64,000 nt of DNA from contig NZ_JOII01000022.1 in NCBI RefSeq assembly GCF_000719955.1, positions 1 through 64,000 on the forward strand, given 5' to 3'. The first letter of the stretch is position 1. Every line of letters begins with the position of its first letter. Made by a program: the position numbers and the translations under genes. This document shows, piece after piece, positions 32,031 to 40,710 of this stretch. The notes beneath the pieces are model-generated. The model was not told the origin of the DNA. It saw nothing but the letters and a program-made list of their open reading frames with translations, and did not search any database. Source of the stretch: Streptomyces albidoflavus (GTDB lineage Bacteria > Actinomycetota > Actinomycetes > Streptomycetales > Streptomycetaceae).

Positions 32031-33083
32031 TCAGCTCCCCTGGCTCGGGTCGCCCGCGCCGTCGGCGGGCGACACTTCGTCTGCGGTCGCGGCGGCGGAG
32101 CCGGTGCTGCGGCGGGAAACGGGCGGCAGGGTCTCCCCCGCGTCCGCGAGCAGCTCACGGACGGCGGCCGCGACCTCGTCCGGATACTCCATCATGGCGA
32201 CGTGCCCGGCGTCCGGGAGAGTCAGCAGCCGGGACCCGCGGAAGGCGACCGCGGCACGGCGCGCCATCCGGTAGCCGACGAGCCGGTCCCGGCCGCCGTA
32301 GACGAGCAGCGTGGGCGCGAGCACCCGGCCCGCCTGGCGCCACAGGCCGTGCTGGCCGCCGAGGGTGTAGGCGTCGACGATGCCGCGGGCCGAGCGGACC
32401 ATGGCGTCCCAGAAGTACGGCAGCGCCATCCGGCGTTCCATCTCCTCGACGGCGTTGCGGAGCGCCTCGGGGGAGACCCGCGCCGGGTCGCCGTAGCAGA
32501 GGCCGAGGACGCCGCGGGTGCGCTGTTCGGCCGTCAGGTCCCGGGCGAGGCGGCCCAGCAGGGCGCCCATGCCGGGCAGGGCGAGCAGGCCGGTCGGGAC
32601 GGCGGAGCGCTGGATGCGCAGCTCGGGCAGGGCCGGGGAGACCAGGGTCAGGGTGCGCACCAGGTCGGGGCGGGCGGCGGCGACGCGGGTGGAGACGGCG
32701 CCGCCCAGCGAGTTGCCGATCAGGTGGACCGGGCCGCGCCCCGCCGCGTCGAGATGGCGGATGACGGCGCGGGCGTGGGCGGTGACCGAGTAGTCGCCGT
32801 CGTCCGGCGGCGGCGAGTCGCCGAAGCCGGGCAGGTCCAGGGCCTCCCCGTCGACGGTGTCGGCCAGCAGCGGCATCAGGGCCGACCAGTTCTGCGAGGA
32901 GCCGCCGAGGCCGTGGACGTACAGGGCGGGCGGCAGGCCCTCGCGGGACGGCGGGCGCGAACGCACGGTCAGCGTGAGTCCAGGCAGGCCCACTTGGCGC
33001 AGCCGCTCACCCTCCTCGACGCGGACCGCGCTCACCTTGGGCAGTACGGCGCCGGTCACCTCGGGCAGGTCGGTCGAAGACAT
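32031..33083 (-). CDS. Alpha/beta-hydrolase
   Basis: A 350-residue alpha/beta-fold hydrolase. The nucleophile elbow is GNSLGG, the acid VYGGRDRLVG, and the His PDAGHVAMMEYP. The strand YVHGLGGSSQNW forms the oxyanion hole. There is no Shine-Dalgarno before the ATG; a TAACAT box ends seven bases upstream, suggesting a leaderless mRNA. It is followed at once by the DUF3152 gene. The substrate is unknown. Confidence 0.85.
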   Translation of the reverse strand: MSSTDLPEVTGAVLPKVSAVRVEEGERLRQVGLPGLTLTVRSRPPSREGLPPALYVHGLGGSSQNWSALMPLLADTVDGEALDLPGFGDSPPPDDGDYSVTAHARAVIRHLDAAGRGPVHLIGNSLGGAVSTRVAAARPDLVRTLTLVSPALPELRIQRSAVPTGLLALPGMGALLGRLARDLTAEQRTRGVLGLCYGDPARVSPEALRNAVEEMERRMALPYFWDAMVRSARGIVDAYTLGGQHGLWRQAGRVLAPTLLVYGGRDRLVGYRMARRAAVAFRGSRLLTLPDAGHVAMMEYPDEVAAAVRELLADAGETLPPVSRRSTGSAAATADEVSPADGAGDPSQGS

Positions 33084-33330
33084 GCGGGCAATGTTACGAG
33101 ACGATCACACCACCTTTGGCGTGTTCGGGGTCACAGGACGCGGGCGCGTCACGCCGTCACGCCCGCGCGCTCACACCGGGTGCGCGCGGGGCGACGGAGC
33201 GCGCCCGTTGCGAGGGCCCCGGGCGGGTACGCGCACCGCATCGCGTCACCCCGCCGACTCTCCTACGCTCGGAAGGCGGGGCGGAGCCCTGCTGACGCGA
33301 GACCCGAGCACCCGAGGAAAGGCGGCACCC

Positions 33331-33552
33331 ATGACGACCGACCCGACCGGCCCCGGCAGCCCGGCGACCGAGGACGACCCGCTGCTGCGGGCGCCCGAGG
33401 GGGACACGGCCGAGCAGCGCGAGCCGGCCGACCCGGACGAGCCCGACACGGCCGAGGAGGCCCTGGAGGAGGTCGACCCCGGCACCGCCAACGAGGCGGA
33501 CGTGGTGGAGCAGCTCCTGGTGGTCGAGGAGGACGAGGACGACTACCGCTGA
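33331..33552 (+). CDS. Small acidic hypothetical protein
   Basis: A 73-residue, highly acidic protein (about one third Asp and Glu, calculated by eye) without Cys or hydrophobic segments; probably intrinsically disordered. GAGGAAAGG stands ten bases before the ATG, and codons show strong third-position G/C. It lies between the divergent hydrolase gene and a TetR gene on the same strand. No family recognised. Confidence 0.7.
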   Translation: MTTDPTGPGSPATEDDPLLRAPEGDTAEQREPADPDEPDTAEEALEEVDPGTANEADVVEQLLVVEEDEDDYR

Positions 33553-33758
33553 GACCGCGCGGCCCGCGAGCCGGTCCCGCCGCACCCGGAGGCTTCTTCG
33601 TGTATGTCCGCTTCCGGCGGGATTCCGGCTGGCCACGGACGGTTCCGGAAGCGCTCACTCCGTGAAATTCTGCGCTCGCACCGCGCACGTCCCGGTTACC
33701 GAAAAGTACGATGGCCGACGCGGCGCACACCGCACACGCAACGATCTTGGGAGGCGGC

Positions 33759-34400
33759 GTGACAGCCATCGAGCAGACAGAGGCAGCTCGTCCGCGGGGA
33801 ACACGTCTGCCGCGCCGTGCCCGCAGGAACCAGCTCCTGGGCGCGGCCCAGGAGGTCTTCGTCGCGCAGGGGTACCACGCGGCGGCCATGGACGACATCG
33901 CCGAGCGGGCGGGCGTCAGCAAGCCCGTGCTGTACCAGCACTTCCCCGGAAAGCTCGACCTCTACCTCGCCCTGCTCGACCAGCACTGCGAGGCGCTCCT
34001 GCAGGCCGTCCAGACCGCGCTGTCGTCCACCTCGGACAACAAGCTGCGGGTCGCCGCGACGATGGACGCCTACTTCGCGTACGTCGAGGACGAGGGCGGC
34101 GCCTTCCGGCTGGTCTTCGAGTCCGACCTGACCAACGAGGCGTCGGTCCGTGAGCGGGTCGACAAGGTGACGCTCCAGTGCGCCGAGGCGATCAGCGCCG
34201 TCATCGCGGAGGACACCGGGCTGCCCAAGGAGGAGTCGATGCTGCTGGCCGTGGGCCTCGGCGGCTTCTCCCAGGTGGTGGCGCGGTACTGGCTCTCCAG
34301 CGCCAGCCCGGTGCCGCGCGACAAGGCGGTCCAGCTGCTCTCCTCGCTGGCCTGGCGGGGTATCGCCGGATTCCCGAAGCACACGGAGCAGGGCGGCTGA
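33759..34400 (+). CDS. TetR-family transcriptional regulator
   Basis: A 213-residue repressor-type protein. The DNA-binding domain covers about residues 20-65, with the TetR signature MDDIAERAGVSKPVLYQHFP. The C-terminal ligand/dimer domain is all-helical. GTG 33759 follows GGGAGG and is better supported than an upstream ATG at 33711. I recall a TetR gene followed by a DUF3107 gene in the same order near moeZ and a DUF3152 gene in mycobacteria. The target is unknown. Confidence 0.88.
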   Translation: MTAIEQTEAARPRGTRLPRRARRNQLLGAAQEVFVAQGYHAAAMDDIAERAGVSKPVLYQHFPGKLDLYLALLDQHCEALLQAVQTALSSTSDNKLRVAATMDAYFAYVEDEGGAFRLVFESDLTNEASVRERVDKVTLQCAEAISAVIAEDTGLPKEESMLLAVGLGGFSQVVARYWLSSASPVPRDKAVQLLSSLAWRGIAGFPKHTEQGG

Positions 34401-34542
34401 CCGGAGCCCGCCGCTCCGTCACCCCCGCCCGCTGTTCGCTACCGGCGTTCGGCCGCGGGGACCGGCGCCCGGCACGACCGGGCTAATGTGGGCGCGAAGG
34501 GCGCACTTCGCGCACAACACCGACCCTCGGAGGGACATAGCC

Positions 34543-34773
34543 GTGGAGGTCAAGATCGGCGTGCAGCACGCGCCGCGCGAGATCGTTCTGGAGAGCGCGC
34601 AGACCGCCGAGGAGGTCGAGAGCTCCGTGAGCGAGGCGCTCGCCGGCAAGGCGAAGCTGCTGTCCCTCACGGACGAGCACGGCCGCAAGGTCCTGGTCCC
34701 CGCGGACCGGATCGCGTACGTGGAGCTGGGCGAGCCGACCACCCGCCGGGTGGGCTTCAACGCCGCGCTGTAG
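34543..34773 (+). CDS. DUF3107 family protein
   Basis: A 76-residue protein conserved through actinobacteria (DUF3107), of unknown function. It begins VEVKIGVQHAPREIVLES and ends DRIAYVELGEPTTRRVGF, both typical of the family. The GTG start is preceded by GGAGGG. A strong terminator follows the gene at 34818-34852. Its length equals the family norm. Confidence 0.88.
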   Translation: MEVKIGVQHAPREIVLESAQTAEEVESSVSEALAGKAKLLSLTDEHGRKVLVPADRIAYVELGEPTTRRVGFNAAL

Positions 34774-34817
34774 GACACCTGGACTCCCCCGGCCCGCCGG
34801 GGAGCGTCCACAAGGCC

Positions 34818-34852
34818 GGAAGGGGCGCCTCCGCAACGGAGGCGCCCCTTCC
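34818..34852 (+). terminator. Terminator after the DUF3107 gene
   Basis: Perfect 15-16 bp inverted repeat beginning GGAAGGGGCGCCTCCG with a loop of 3-5 bases, 44 bases after the stop codon. Nothing else is seen between here and 35062. Confidence 0.85.
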
Positions 34853-35062
34853 GCATGCCCGGCGCACGCCTGCTCCGTACGGATGGCTCCGGGCGCGCAC
34901 GCCGGGAGGGGCCCCGGCCCGCCCCCGCACCGCGTACGGCCCGCGCGGGGCCCCGGGACCACCCCCGAACCGATGATTGGCCCCAGGACGGCCCGGGTAG
35001 GACCGGCTACGACCGATTTGCGGCGGACGGAGCCGTCCGCGGAGCCCAGTGAGGGGGACCCA

Positions 35063-35338
35063 GTGATCGTGGAGACAGTCGGCGCCCTGGCCATCGGACT
35101 CGCCGTGGCGTGGCTCGCCCTGCGGCGGCTACCGCACCGGCTCCCCGACCCCCGTCTGGTCGGCCCGACCGGCGCCGCCGGCGGCCTGCTCGGCGCCTTC
35201 GTCACCCACACCGCGCTCGGCGGCGCCCAGCCGCTGGTCATCCTCGGCGGCGCGCTGGTGATGGCCCTCGCACTGCTCTCGCTGCTGGTCCGGCCCGCCG
35301 GGCGGCGGCCGGTCAGGCGGACCGCCCGGCCCGCCTGA
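35063..35338 (+). CDS. Small membrane protein
   Basis: A 91-residue hypothetical protein with two or three hydrophobic segments (ETVGALAIGLAVAWLAL, a Gly-rich middle and VILGGALVMALALLSLLV) and a basic Pro/Arg tail that probably stays in the cytoplasm. The GTG at 35063 is preceded by GAGGGGG. It converges on the ferritin-like gene with a gap of 19 bases. No family recognised. Confidence 0.65.
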   Translation: MIVETVGALAIGLAVAWLALRRLPHRLPDPRLVGPTGAAGGLLGAFVTHTALGGAQPLVILGGALVMALALLSLLVRPAGRRPVRRTARPA

Positions 35339-35357
35339 CGGGCAGGTCAGGCGCGGC

Positions 35358-36089
35358 TCAGGAGGCCAGGCCCAGCGCGGCCATCCGCTTGGTGTGCGCC
35401 TCGGTGATGCGGGAGAACATCCGGCCCACCTCGGCGAGGTCGAAGCCGTCGGCGAGGCCGCCGACCAGCATGGTGGAGAGGGCGTCGCGTTCGGCGACCA
35501 CCCGCTGCGCCTGCGACAGCGCCTCCCCCATCAGCCGCCGGGCCCACAGCGCGAGCCGCCCGCCGAGGCGCGGGTCGTCCTCGATGGCCGCCCGGACCTT
35601 GCCGACCGCGAACTCCGCGTGGCCGGTGTCGTCGAGCACCTCCAGGACGAGGTCACGGGTGTCGGAGTCGAGCCGGACCGCGACCTCCCGGTAGAAGTCG
35701 CTGGCGATGGCGTCCCCGACGTACGCCTTGACCAGGCCCTCCAGCCAGTCCGACGGCGCGGTCTGCCGGTGGAAGCCGTCGAGGGCGGCGGCGAACGGGT
35801 CCATGGCCTCGGTCGGCTCGACGTCGATCGCGGTGAGGCGGTCGCGCAACTTCTCGAAGTGGTGGAACTCGGCGGACGCCATCTTCGCCAGCTCCGCCTT
35901 GTCGGCCACGGTGGGCGCCAGCTTGGCGTCCTCGGCGAGCCGCTCGAAGGCGGCCAGCTCACCGTAGGCGAGCGCGCCGAGCAGGTCGACGACGGCGGCC
36001 CGGTACTGGGGCTCCGCGGCGGCGGTCTCCCAGTTCTGGGCGGCGATGCCCGTGGGCGTCTCGGCTGCGGGTGTGTCGGGCGTCTCCAT
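35358..36089 (-). CDS. Ferritin-like fold protein
   Basis: A 243-residue all-helical protein of the ferritin-like superfamily found across actinobacteria. Candidate di-metal ligands are in AYGELAAFERL, SAEFHHFEKL (Glu and His), and DTGHAEFAV, matching the E...ExxH pattern of carboxylate-bridged di-iron proteins such as MiaE. Enzymatic role unknown. AGGAG lies five bases before the ATG. It is divergent from the DEAD-box helicase, sharing a 489-base intergenic region; the same pair is neighbouring in mycobacteria as I recall. Confidence 0.85.
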   Translation of the reverse strand: METPDTPAAETPTGIAAQNWETAAAEPQYRAAVVDLLGALAYGELAAFERLAEDAKLAPTVADKAELAKMASAEFHHFEKLRDRLTAIDVEPTEAMDPFAAALDGFHRQTAPSDWLEGLVKAYVGDAIASDFYREVAVRLDSDTRDLVLEVLDDTGHAEFAVGKVRAAIEDDPRLGGRLALWARRLMGEALSQAQRVVAERDALSTMLVGGLADGFDLAEVGRMFSRITEAHTKRMAALGLAS

Positions 36090-36578
36090 CAGTCTCCTAG
36101 CGAACGGCCGCCGGCGTGGGCCGGCTGCGGGAACGCGCTGTCCCCGGTCGGGTGGTCTGTCACCGCGGGGCGCGGTGCGGGCTCGACCGCACAATAGCCC
36201 GGTGACCCGGGGCCCACGGGAGCGGTCGCGGGCTGTGAGACGGGCTACGTCGTCAATTCGCCCGACACGTATGCGCGAATCCGGGGTACAGTGGTAATGC
36301 GCCTGCCGAATATTCGGCGGGCCGTATGAATGAGGATGCCCGGTCGGTGGCCCGATCGGCTCCGACCCGACAGCCCTCCGGCGCCGGACCGCGCGGTGAT
36401 CAGCACCGACACGCGCGACCGACGTGCGGCGGGACCCTCAGCGGCACGATCGCTCGAGCGTCGGCTGTGGTCCCGTGCCACCCGGCCCGCCCCCTTCAGC
36501 GGCGGCGGCCGGCGGTAACGGCACGGTCAAGATCCCCGCGTTCGCCTCGTACCGCGTCTCACAGAAGAGGCCAGCGCC
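36090..36578. other. Divergent intergenic region between ferritin-like gene and DEAD-box helicase
   Basis: No gene is visible. It probably carries divergent promoters and a long leader for the helicase. A TACAGT box at 36287-36292 could be a -10 for the plus strand, without a good -35. A near-perfect palindrome lies at 36301-36322. Confidence 0.5.
36301..36322. promoter_or_regulatory. Palindrome between divergent genes
   Basis: GCC-T-GCCGAATATTCGGC-G-GGC: a perfect 14-bp palindrome inside a 22-base near-perfect one, AT-rich at its centre. It lies about nine bases past a candidate -10 for the helicase transcript, so it could be an operator overlapping the transcript start. Confidence 0.4.
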
Positions 36579-38555
36579 CTGACTACCTTTCGAGAACTCG
36601 GAATCCTTTCCGAGACCGCCGAGGCCCTCGAAGCCGTCGGCATCACCAACCCCTTTCCCATCCAGGAGCTGACGCTGCCGGTCGCCCTCTCGGGCACCGA
36701 CGTCATCGGCCAGGCCAAGACCGGCACGGGCAAGACCCTCGGTTTCGGCCTCCCCCTGCTGGAGCGCGTCACCGTCGCCGCCGACGTCGAGGCGGGCCGG
36801 GCCAAGCCCGAGCAGCTCACCACCGCCCCGCAGGCCCTCGTCGTGGTCCCCACCCGCGAGCTGTGCCAGCAGGTCACCAACGACCTGCTCACCGCGGGCA
36901 AGGTCCGTGACGTCCGCGTCCTCGCCATATACGGCGGCCGCGCCTACGAGCCCCAGGTGGAGGCGCTCAACAAGGGCGTCGACGTCATCGTCGGCACCCC
37001 GGGCCGCCTGCTCGACCTGGCCGGACAGCGCAAGCTCGACCTCGGGCACGTCAAGGCCCTCGTCCTGGACGAGGCCGACGAGATGCTCGACCTCGGCTTC
37101 CTGCCGGACGTCGAGCGCATCGTGACGATGCTGCCGGCCAAGCGCCAGACCATGCTGTTCTCGGCGACCATGCCGGGCGCGGTCATCGGCCTCGCCCGCC
37201 GGTACATGACGCAGCCCACGCACATCCGCGCCACCTCGCCGGACGACGAGGGCGCCACCGTCGCCAACATCGCCCAGCACGTCTTCCGCGCCCACTCCAT
37301 GGACAAGCCGGAGCTGGTCTCCCGCATCCTCCAGGCCGAGGGCCGGGGCCTGGCGATGATCTTCTGCCGGACCAAGCGCACCGCCGCCGACATCGCCGAG
37401 CAGCTCCAGCGCCGCGGCTTCGCCTCCGGCGCGGTCCACGGCGACCTGGGCCAGGGCGCCCGCGAGCAGGCGCTGCGCGCCTTCCGCAACGGCAAGGTCG
37501 ACGTCCTGGTCTGCACCGACGTGGCCGCCCGCGGCATCGACGTCGAGGGCGTGACGCACGTCATCAACTACCAGACGCCCGAGGACGAGAAGACCTACCT
37601 CCACCGGATCGGCCGCACCGGCCGCGCCGGGCGCGCCGGCATCGCGATCACGCTGGTCGACTGGGACGACATCCCGCGCTGGCAGCTGATCAACAAGGCG
37701 CTGGAGCTCACCTTCAACGACCCGGTCGAGACGTACTCCACCTCCCCGCACCTCTACGAGGAGCTGCGCATCCCGGAAGGCACCAAGGGCACCCTGCCCC
37801 GCGCCGACCGGACCCGGGCCGGACTGGCCGCCGAGGAGCTCGAGGACCTCGGCGAGACCGGCGGCCGGGGCGCCCGGGGTGGCCGCGCCGACGCGCGTCG
37901 CGGCAGGGGCGGCCGGTCCGAGGGGCGCGAGGAGCGCCAGGAGGAGCGGAGCGAGCCGGGCGAGCGTCCGGCCCGCCAGCCGCGCCGCCGCCGCAGGACC
38001 CGCTCCGGCGAGGCGCTCGCGGCCACCGGCGCTCCGGCCGTGACCGAGGCCCCGGCCACGGCGGAGGCCCCCGCGAAGGCCGCCCCCGCCAAGGCGGAGG
38101 CTCCGGCCAGGGCCGCCGCCCCGGCGAAGGCGAAGGCCAAGGCGTCCGCCCCGGCCAAGGCCGAGGAGGCTGTCGCCGCCTCGGAGACCGCCGAGGCCGC
38201 GGCGCGTGCTCCGCGCCGTCGTCGCCGGACCCGTCCGGTGGCCGAGGCCCCGGCGTTCCAGACCGTCGAGACCGCTGCGGCCGAGGCGGCCGCCGAGGCC
38301 GCCGCGCCGCGTCGCCGGACCCGCAAGGCCGCCGCCGAGGCGGAGATCCCCGCGCAGGCTCCGGCCGCCGAGCAGGCGGCGGAGAGCGACGAGGCCGCCC
38401 CGGCCAAGCCCCGCCGCCGCACCCGCAAGCCCGCCGCCGCCAAGGCCGAGCAGGCACCGGCCGAGCAGGCGGCCGGCGCCGGGGAGTCCGCTCCCCGCGC
38501 CCCCCGCCGCCGCACCCGCAAGGCGGCCTCCGCCGCTCCTGCGGACGCCGAGTAA
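36579..38555 (+). CDS. DEAD-box RNA helicase with basic repeat tail; apparent CTG start
   Basis: ATP-dependent RNA helicase (658 residues), likely in ribosome assembly, RNA decay or cold adaptation. Motifs: Q-motif FPIQ, Walker A AKTGTGKT (46-53), VLDEADEML, LFSATMP, and HRIGRTGRAG. The C-terminal ~230 residues are Ala/Lys/Glu-rich with five basic repeats of the type PRRRTRK, a probable RNA-binding tail. Between the upstream in-frame stop at 36516 and the motifs there is no ATG, GTG or TTG; the first is GTG 36843, which would delete the Q-motif and Walker A. CTG 36579 is preceded by AGAAGAGG eight bases upstream and gives LTTFRELGIL. Either CTG initiates or the base call is wrong. Confidence 0.9.
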   Translation: MTTFRELGILSETAEALEAVGITNPFPIQELTLPVALSGTDVIGQAKTGTGKTLGFGLPLLERVTVAADVEAGRAKPEQLTTAPQALVVVPTRELCQQVTNDLLTAGKVRDVRVLAIYGGRAYEPQVEALNKGVDVIVGTPGRLLDLAGQRKLDLGHVKALVLDEADEMLDLGFLPDVERIVTMLPAKRQTMLFSATMPGAVIGLARRYMTQPTHIRATSPDDEGATVANIAQHVFRAHSMDKPELVSRILQAEGRGLAMIFCRTKRTAADIAEQLQRRGFASGAVHGDLGQGAREQALRAFRNGKVDVLVCTDVAARGIDVEGVTHVINYQTPEDEKTYLHRIGRTGRAGRAGIAITLVDWDDIPRWQLINKALELTFNDPVETYSTSPHLYEELRIPEGTKGTLPRADRTRAGLAAEELEDLGETGGRGARGGRADARRGRGGRSEGREERQEERSEPGERPARQPRRRRRTRSGEALAATGAPAVTEAPATAEAPAKAAPAKAEAPARAAAPAKAKAKASAPAKAEEAVAASETAEAAARAPRRRRRTRPVAEAPAFQTVETAAAEAAAEAAAPRRRTRKAAAEAEIPAQAPAAEQAAESDEAAPAKPRRRTRKPAAAKAEQAPAEQAAGAGESAPRAPRRRTRKAASAAPADAE

Positions 38556-38573
38556 CCGGCGGACACGACCGGC

Positions 38574-38612
38574 CCGACGGCCCGGCTCCCTTCCGGGGGG
38601 CCGGGCCGTCGG
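38574..38612 (+). terminator. Terminator after the DEAD-box helicase
   Basis: Perfect 13-bp inverted repeat (CCGACGGCCCGGC / GCCGGGCCGTCGG) with a 13-base loop, 18 bases after the stop codon. Confidence 0.8.
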
Positions 38613-38639
38613 CATGCGGGGGCGCGCTAGCCTGCGGGC

Positions 38640-39506
38640 ATGAGTAAGCCGCCCACCTTCGTCCCGCCCGCCTGTGCCCGTGCCGAGAGGCTCGTGACGG
38701 AGCGCGGGGAGTTCGCCGTACTCGACGCGCGTCCCGCCGGGGCGGTGCGGGGGACGGCCCTGCTGGTGCCCGGGTACACCGGGAGCAAGGAGGACTTCAT
38801 CGCGCTGCTGGAACCGCTGGCCGCGGCGGGGTTCCGGGTGGTCGCGGTGGACGGCCGGGGGCAGTACGAGACGCCGGGCCCGGCGGACGAGGCGGCGTAC
38901 GCCCGCCCCGAGCTGGCGGCGGACGTGCTGGCGCAGGCGGCGGCGGTGCGCGGGACGGGGCGGGTGCATCTGCTGGGGCATTCGCTGGGCGGGCAGATCG
39001 CGCGGGCGGCGGTGCTGCGGGACGCGGAGCCGTTCCGCTCGCTCACCCTGCTGTCGTCCGGGCCCGCCGAGGTCTCCGGGGAGCAGCAGCAGCGGATCGA
39101 GCTGCTGACGGCGGCGATGGCCGCGATGAACATGGGCCAGGTCTGGGACGCGATACAGGCGATGGCCACCCCGGAGGAGCTGGCCGAGCCCGACGAGGAC
39201 GGGGCGCGGGCCGAGGCCGCCCTGCGGGCGCGCTGGCTCCTGCACTCCCCGGCCCAGCTGACGGCGACCGGCCGCCAGCTGCGCACCGAACCGGACCTGG
39301 TGGCGGAGCTGGCCGCGTGCGGCCTCCCCACCCAGGTGGTCTCGGGCGAGCGGGACGACACCTGGCCGGTGGAGCTGATGGACGACATGGCCCGGCGGCT
39401 GGAGGCGGACCGGGTGGTGATCCCGGGCGCCGAGCACTCCCCCAACACCGACAACCCGGCGGACACCGCACGCGCCCTGGCCGGGTTCTGGAGCGCTCAC
39501 GCGTAG
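38640..39506 (+). CDS. Alpha/beta-hydrolase
   Basis: A 288-residue alpha/beta hydrolase. The nucleophile elbow is GHSLGGQ, the acid SGERDDTWP, and the His GAEHSPNTD. LLVPGYTGSKEDF supplies the oxyanion region. TAGCCT (38628-38633) ends six bases before the ATG and there is no Shine-Dalgarno, so the mRNA is probably leaderless. It converges on the NYN gene with an 18-base gap. Substrate unknown. Confidence 0.86.
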   Translation: MSKPPTFVPPACARAERLVTERGEFAVLDARPAGAVRGTALLVPGYTGSKEDFIALLEPLAAAGFRVVAVDGRGQYETPGPADEAAYARPELAADVLAQAAAVRGTGRVHLLGHSLGGQIARAAVLRDAEPFRSLTLLSSGPAEVSGEQQQRIELLTAAMAAMNMGQVWDAIQAMATPEELAEPDEDGARAEAALRARWLLHSPAQLTATGRQLRTEPDLVAELAACGLPTQVVSGERDDTWPVELMDDMARRLEADRVVIPGAEHSPNTDNPADTARALAGFWSAHA

Positions 39507-39524
39507 GAGCCGTACGGCTCTCGC

Positions 39525-40433
39525 TCAGTACTGGGTGCGCAGGTGCTCCCAGAAGCCGTCGCGCAGGGCGCGGCGCAGGTCGGACTGGCCGCGCAGGGAG
39601 TAGGCGAGCTGGCGTTCGGCCTCGACGAGGAGGGCCTGGTCGTCGGGGGCCGGCAGGTAGGGGTGGCCCGGGAGCAGGTCGATCAGGGCGGTGCGGCCGC
39701 GTTCGGCGAGCCACTGGGCGGCGATGCGGGCGCCGGTGAAGCGCACGTCGTCACGGGTGGGGCGGGGGGCGCCGGTGGCGTCGTACGAGGGGGTGGTGGC
39801 GCGGCGCGTCAGGTACGGCTGGAAGAAGGCGAGGTCGAGGGTGCGCTGGGTGTCGACCTCCCACAGGAGCGGGTCGGCCTGGTTGCGGCCCTCGGGGGCC
39901 TCGATGCCCCAGAGGTGGACGCGGGCGCCGTGGCCCTGGGCGGACTCGACGGCGGAGACCAGGTCCTCGTCGCCGCCGATGAGGACGGCGTCGCTGATGG
40001 CGCGGTGGCGGGCGAGGGATTCGAGGTCGCCGCGGATGAGGGAGTCGACGCCCTTCTGCTGGTTGTTGGCGTTGAGGTTGCCGAGGCGGACCTTGACGTC
40101 GGGGAGGGCGGCGATGGCGAGCTGCTCGGCGGTGTGGATGCGGCGGCGGGCGCCGTCGTACCAGTAGACGCGGAGCAGGCGGCTGTCGGCGAAGATCTGG
40201 CGGGCGCGGTCGATGAGGGCGTCGATGAGGCCCTCGGCGTCGAGGTCGAAGGCGCCGCGCTCCTCGGTGCCGGTGACCAGGCGTCCGGCGGCGGCGTAGA
40301 GGTAGCCGGCGTCGACGAAGACGGCGTGGGTGGAGGGGGTCTTCGCCACCTCCGCCAGCATGCGTTCCAGCAGTTCGTTGGTGCGGTCGATGCGGGCGTG
40401 GAGCGCGGTCAGGTCATCGTCGTCGTTGAGCAC
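39525..40433 (-). CDS. NYN-domain protein (PIN-like putative ribonuclease)
   Basis: A 302-residue protein with an NYN/LabA-type PIN-fold domain: VFVDAGYLY (first Asp), VDSLIRGDLESL, and LIGGDEDLVSAV carry the conserved acidic residues that bind metal in this nuclease superfamily. A ~100-residue C-terminal extension is of unknown role. The N-terminal LNDDDDLTALHARIDRTNELLERM is a likely coiled coil. I chose GTG 40433 because GACAAT ends six bases before it (leaderless); a GTG at 40478 would add 15 residues. RNA substrate not predictable. Confidence 0.82.
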   Translation of the reverse strand: MLNDDDDLTALHARIDRTNELLERMLAEVAKTPSTHAVFVDAGYLYAAAGRLVTGTEERGAFDLDAEGLIDALIDRARQIFADSRLLRVYWYDGARRRIHTAEQLAIAALPDVKVRLGNLNANNQQKGVDSLIRGDLESLARHRAISDAVLIGGDEDLVSAVESAQGHGARVHLWGIEAPEGRNQADPLLWEVDTQRTLDLAFFQPYLTRRATTPSYDATGAPRPTRDDVRFTGARIAAQWLAERGRTALIDLLPGHPYLPAPDDQALLVEAERQLAYSLRGQSDLRRALRDGFWEHLRTQY

Positions 40434-40482
40434 CGGTCCATTGTCGCGGGCGGGGGCGGGGGCTGGGTTCCGGAGCACGATG

Positions 40483-40508
40483 GATACGCGTCAGTAATTA
40501 GATACGCG
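40483..40508. repeat. Direct repeat GATACGCG in the NYN / small-protein intergenic region
   Basis: GATACGCG occurs at 40483-40490 and 40501-40508, 18 bases apart, in an AT-rich island (TCAGTAATTA between). The spacing of just under two helical turns would suit a protein binding site controlling either divergent gene. Confidence 0.35.
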
Positions 40509-40710
40509 AAAGTTTTCGTTAGCGTAGGGAATGTTCTCGGGCTCCGGAGACGTTGAACCCTTCGGAGCGCCGCCCAGCGAGTGCGGCGCTCCCCCGCAAC
40601 TCACTCTTGACCGTCCGGCAATGCCGAAGCACCGGAACGGGGCAAGACTGATGTCTCGCACCACGCGTTCCCCGGCACCCCGGCCGGAGGACCGACGAAG
40701 GGAGAAGCAT

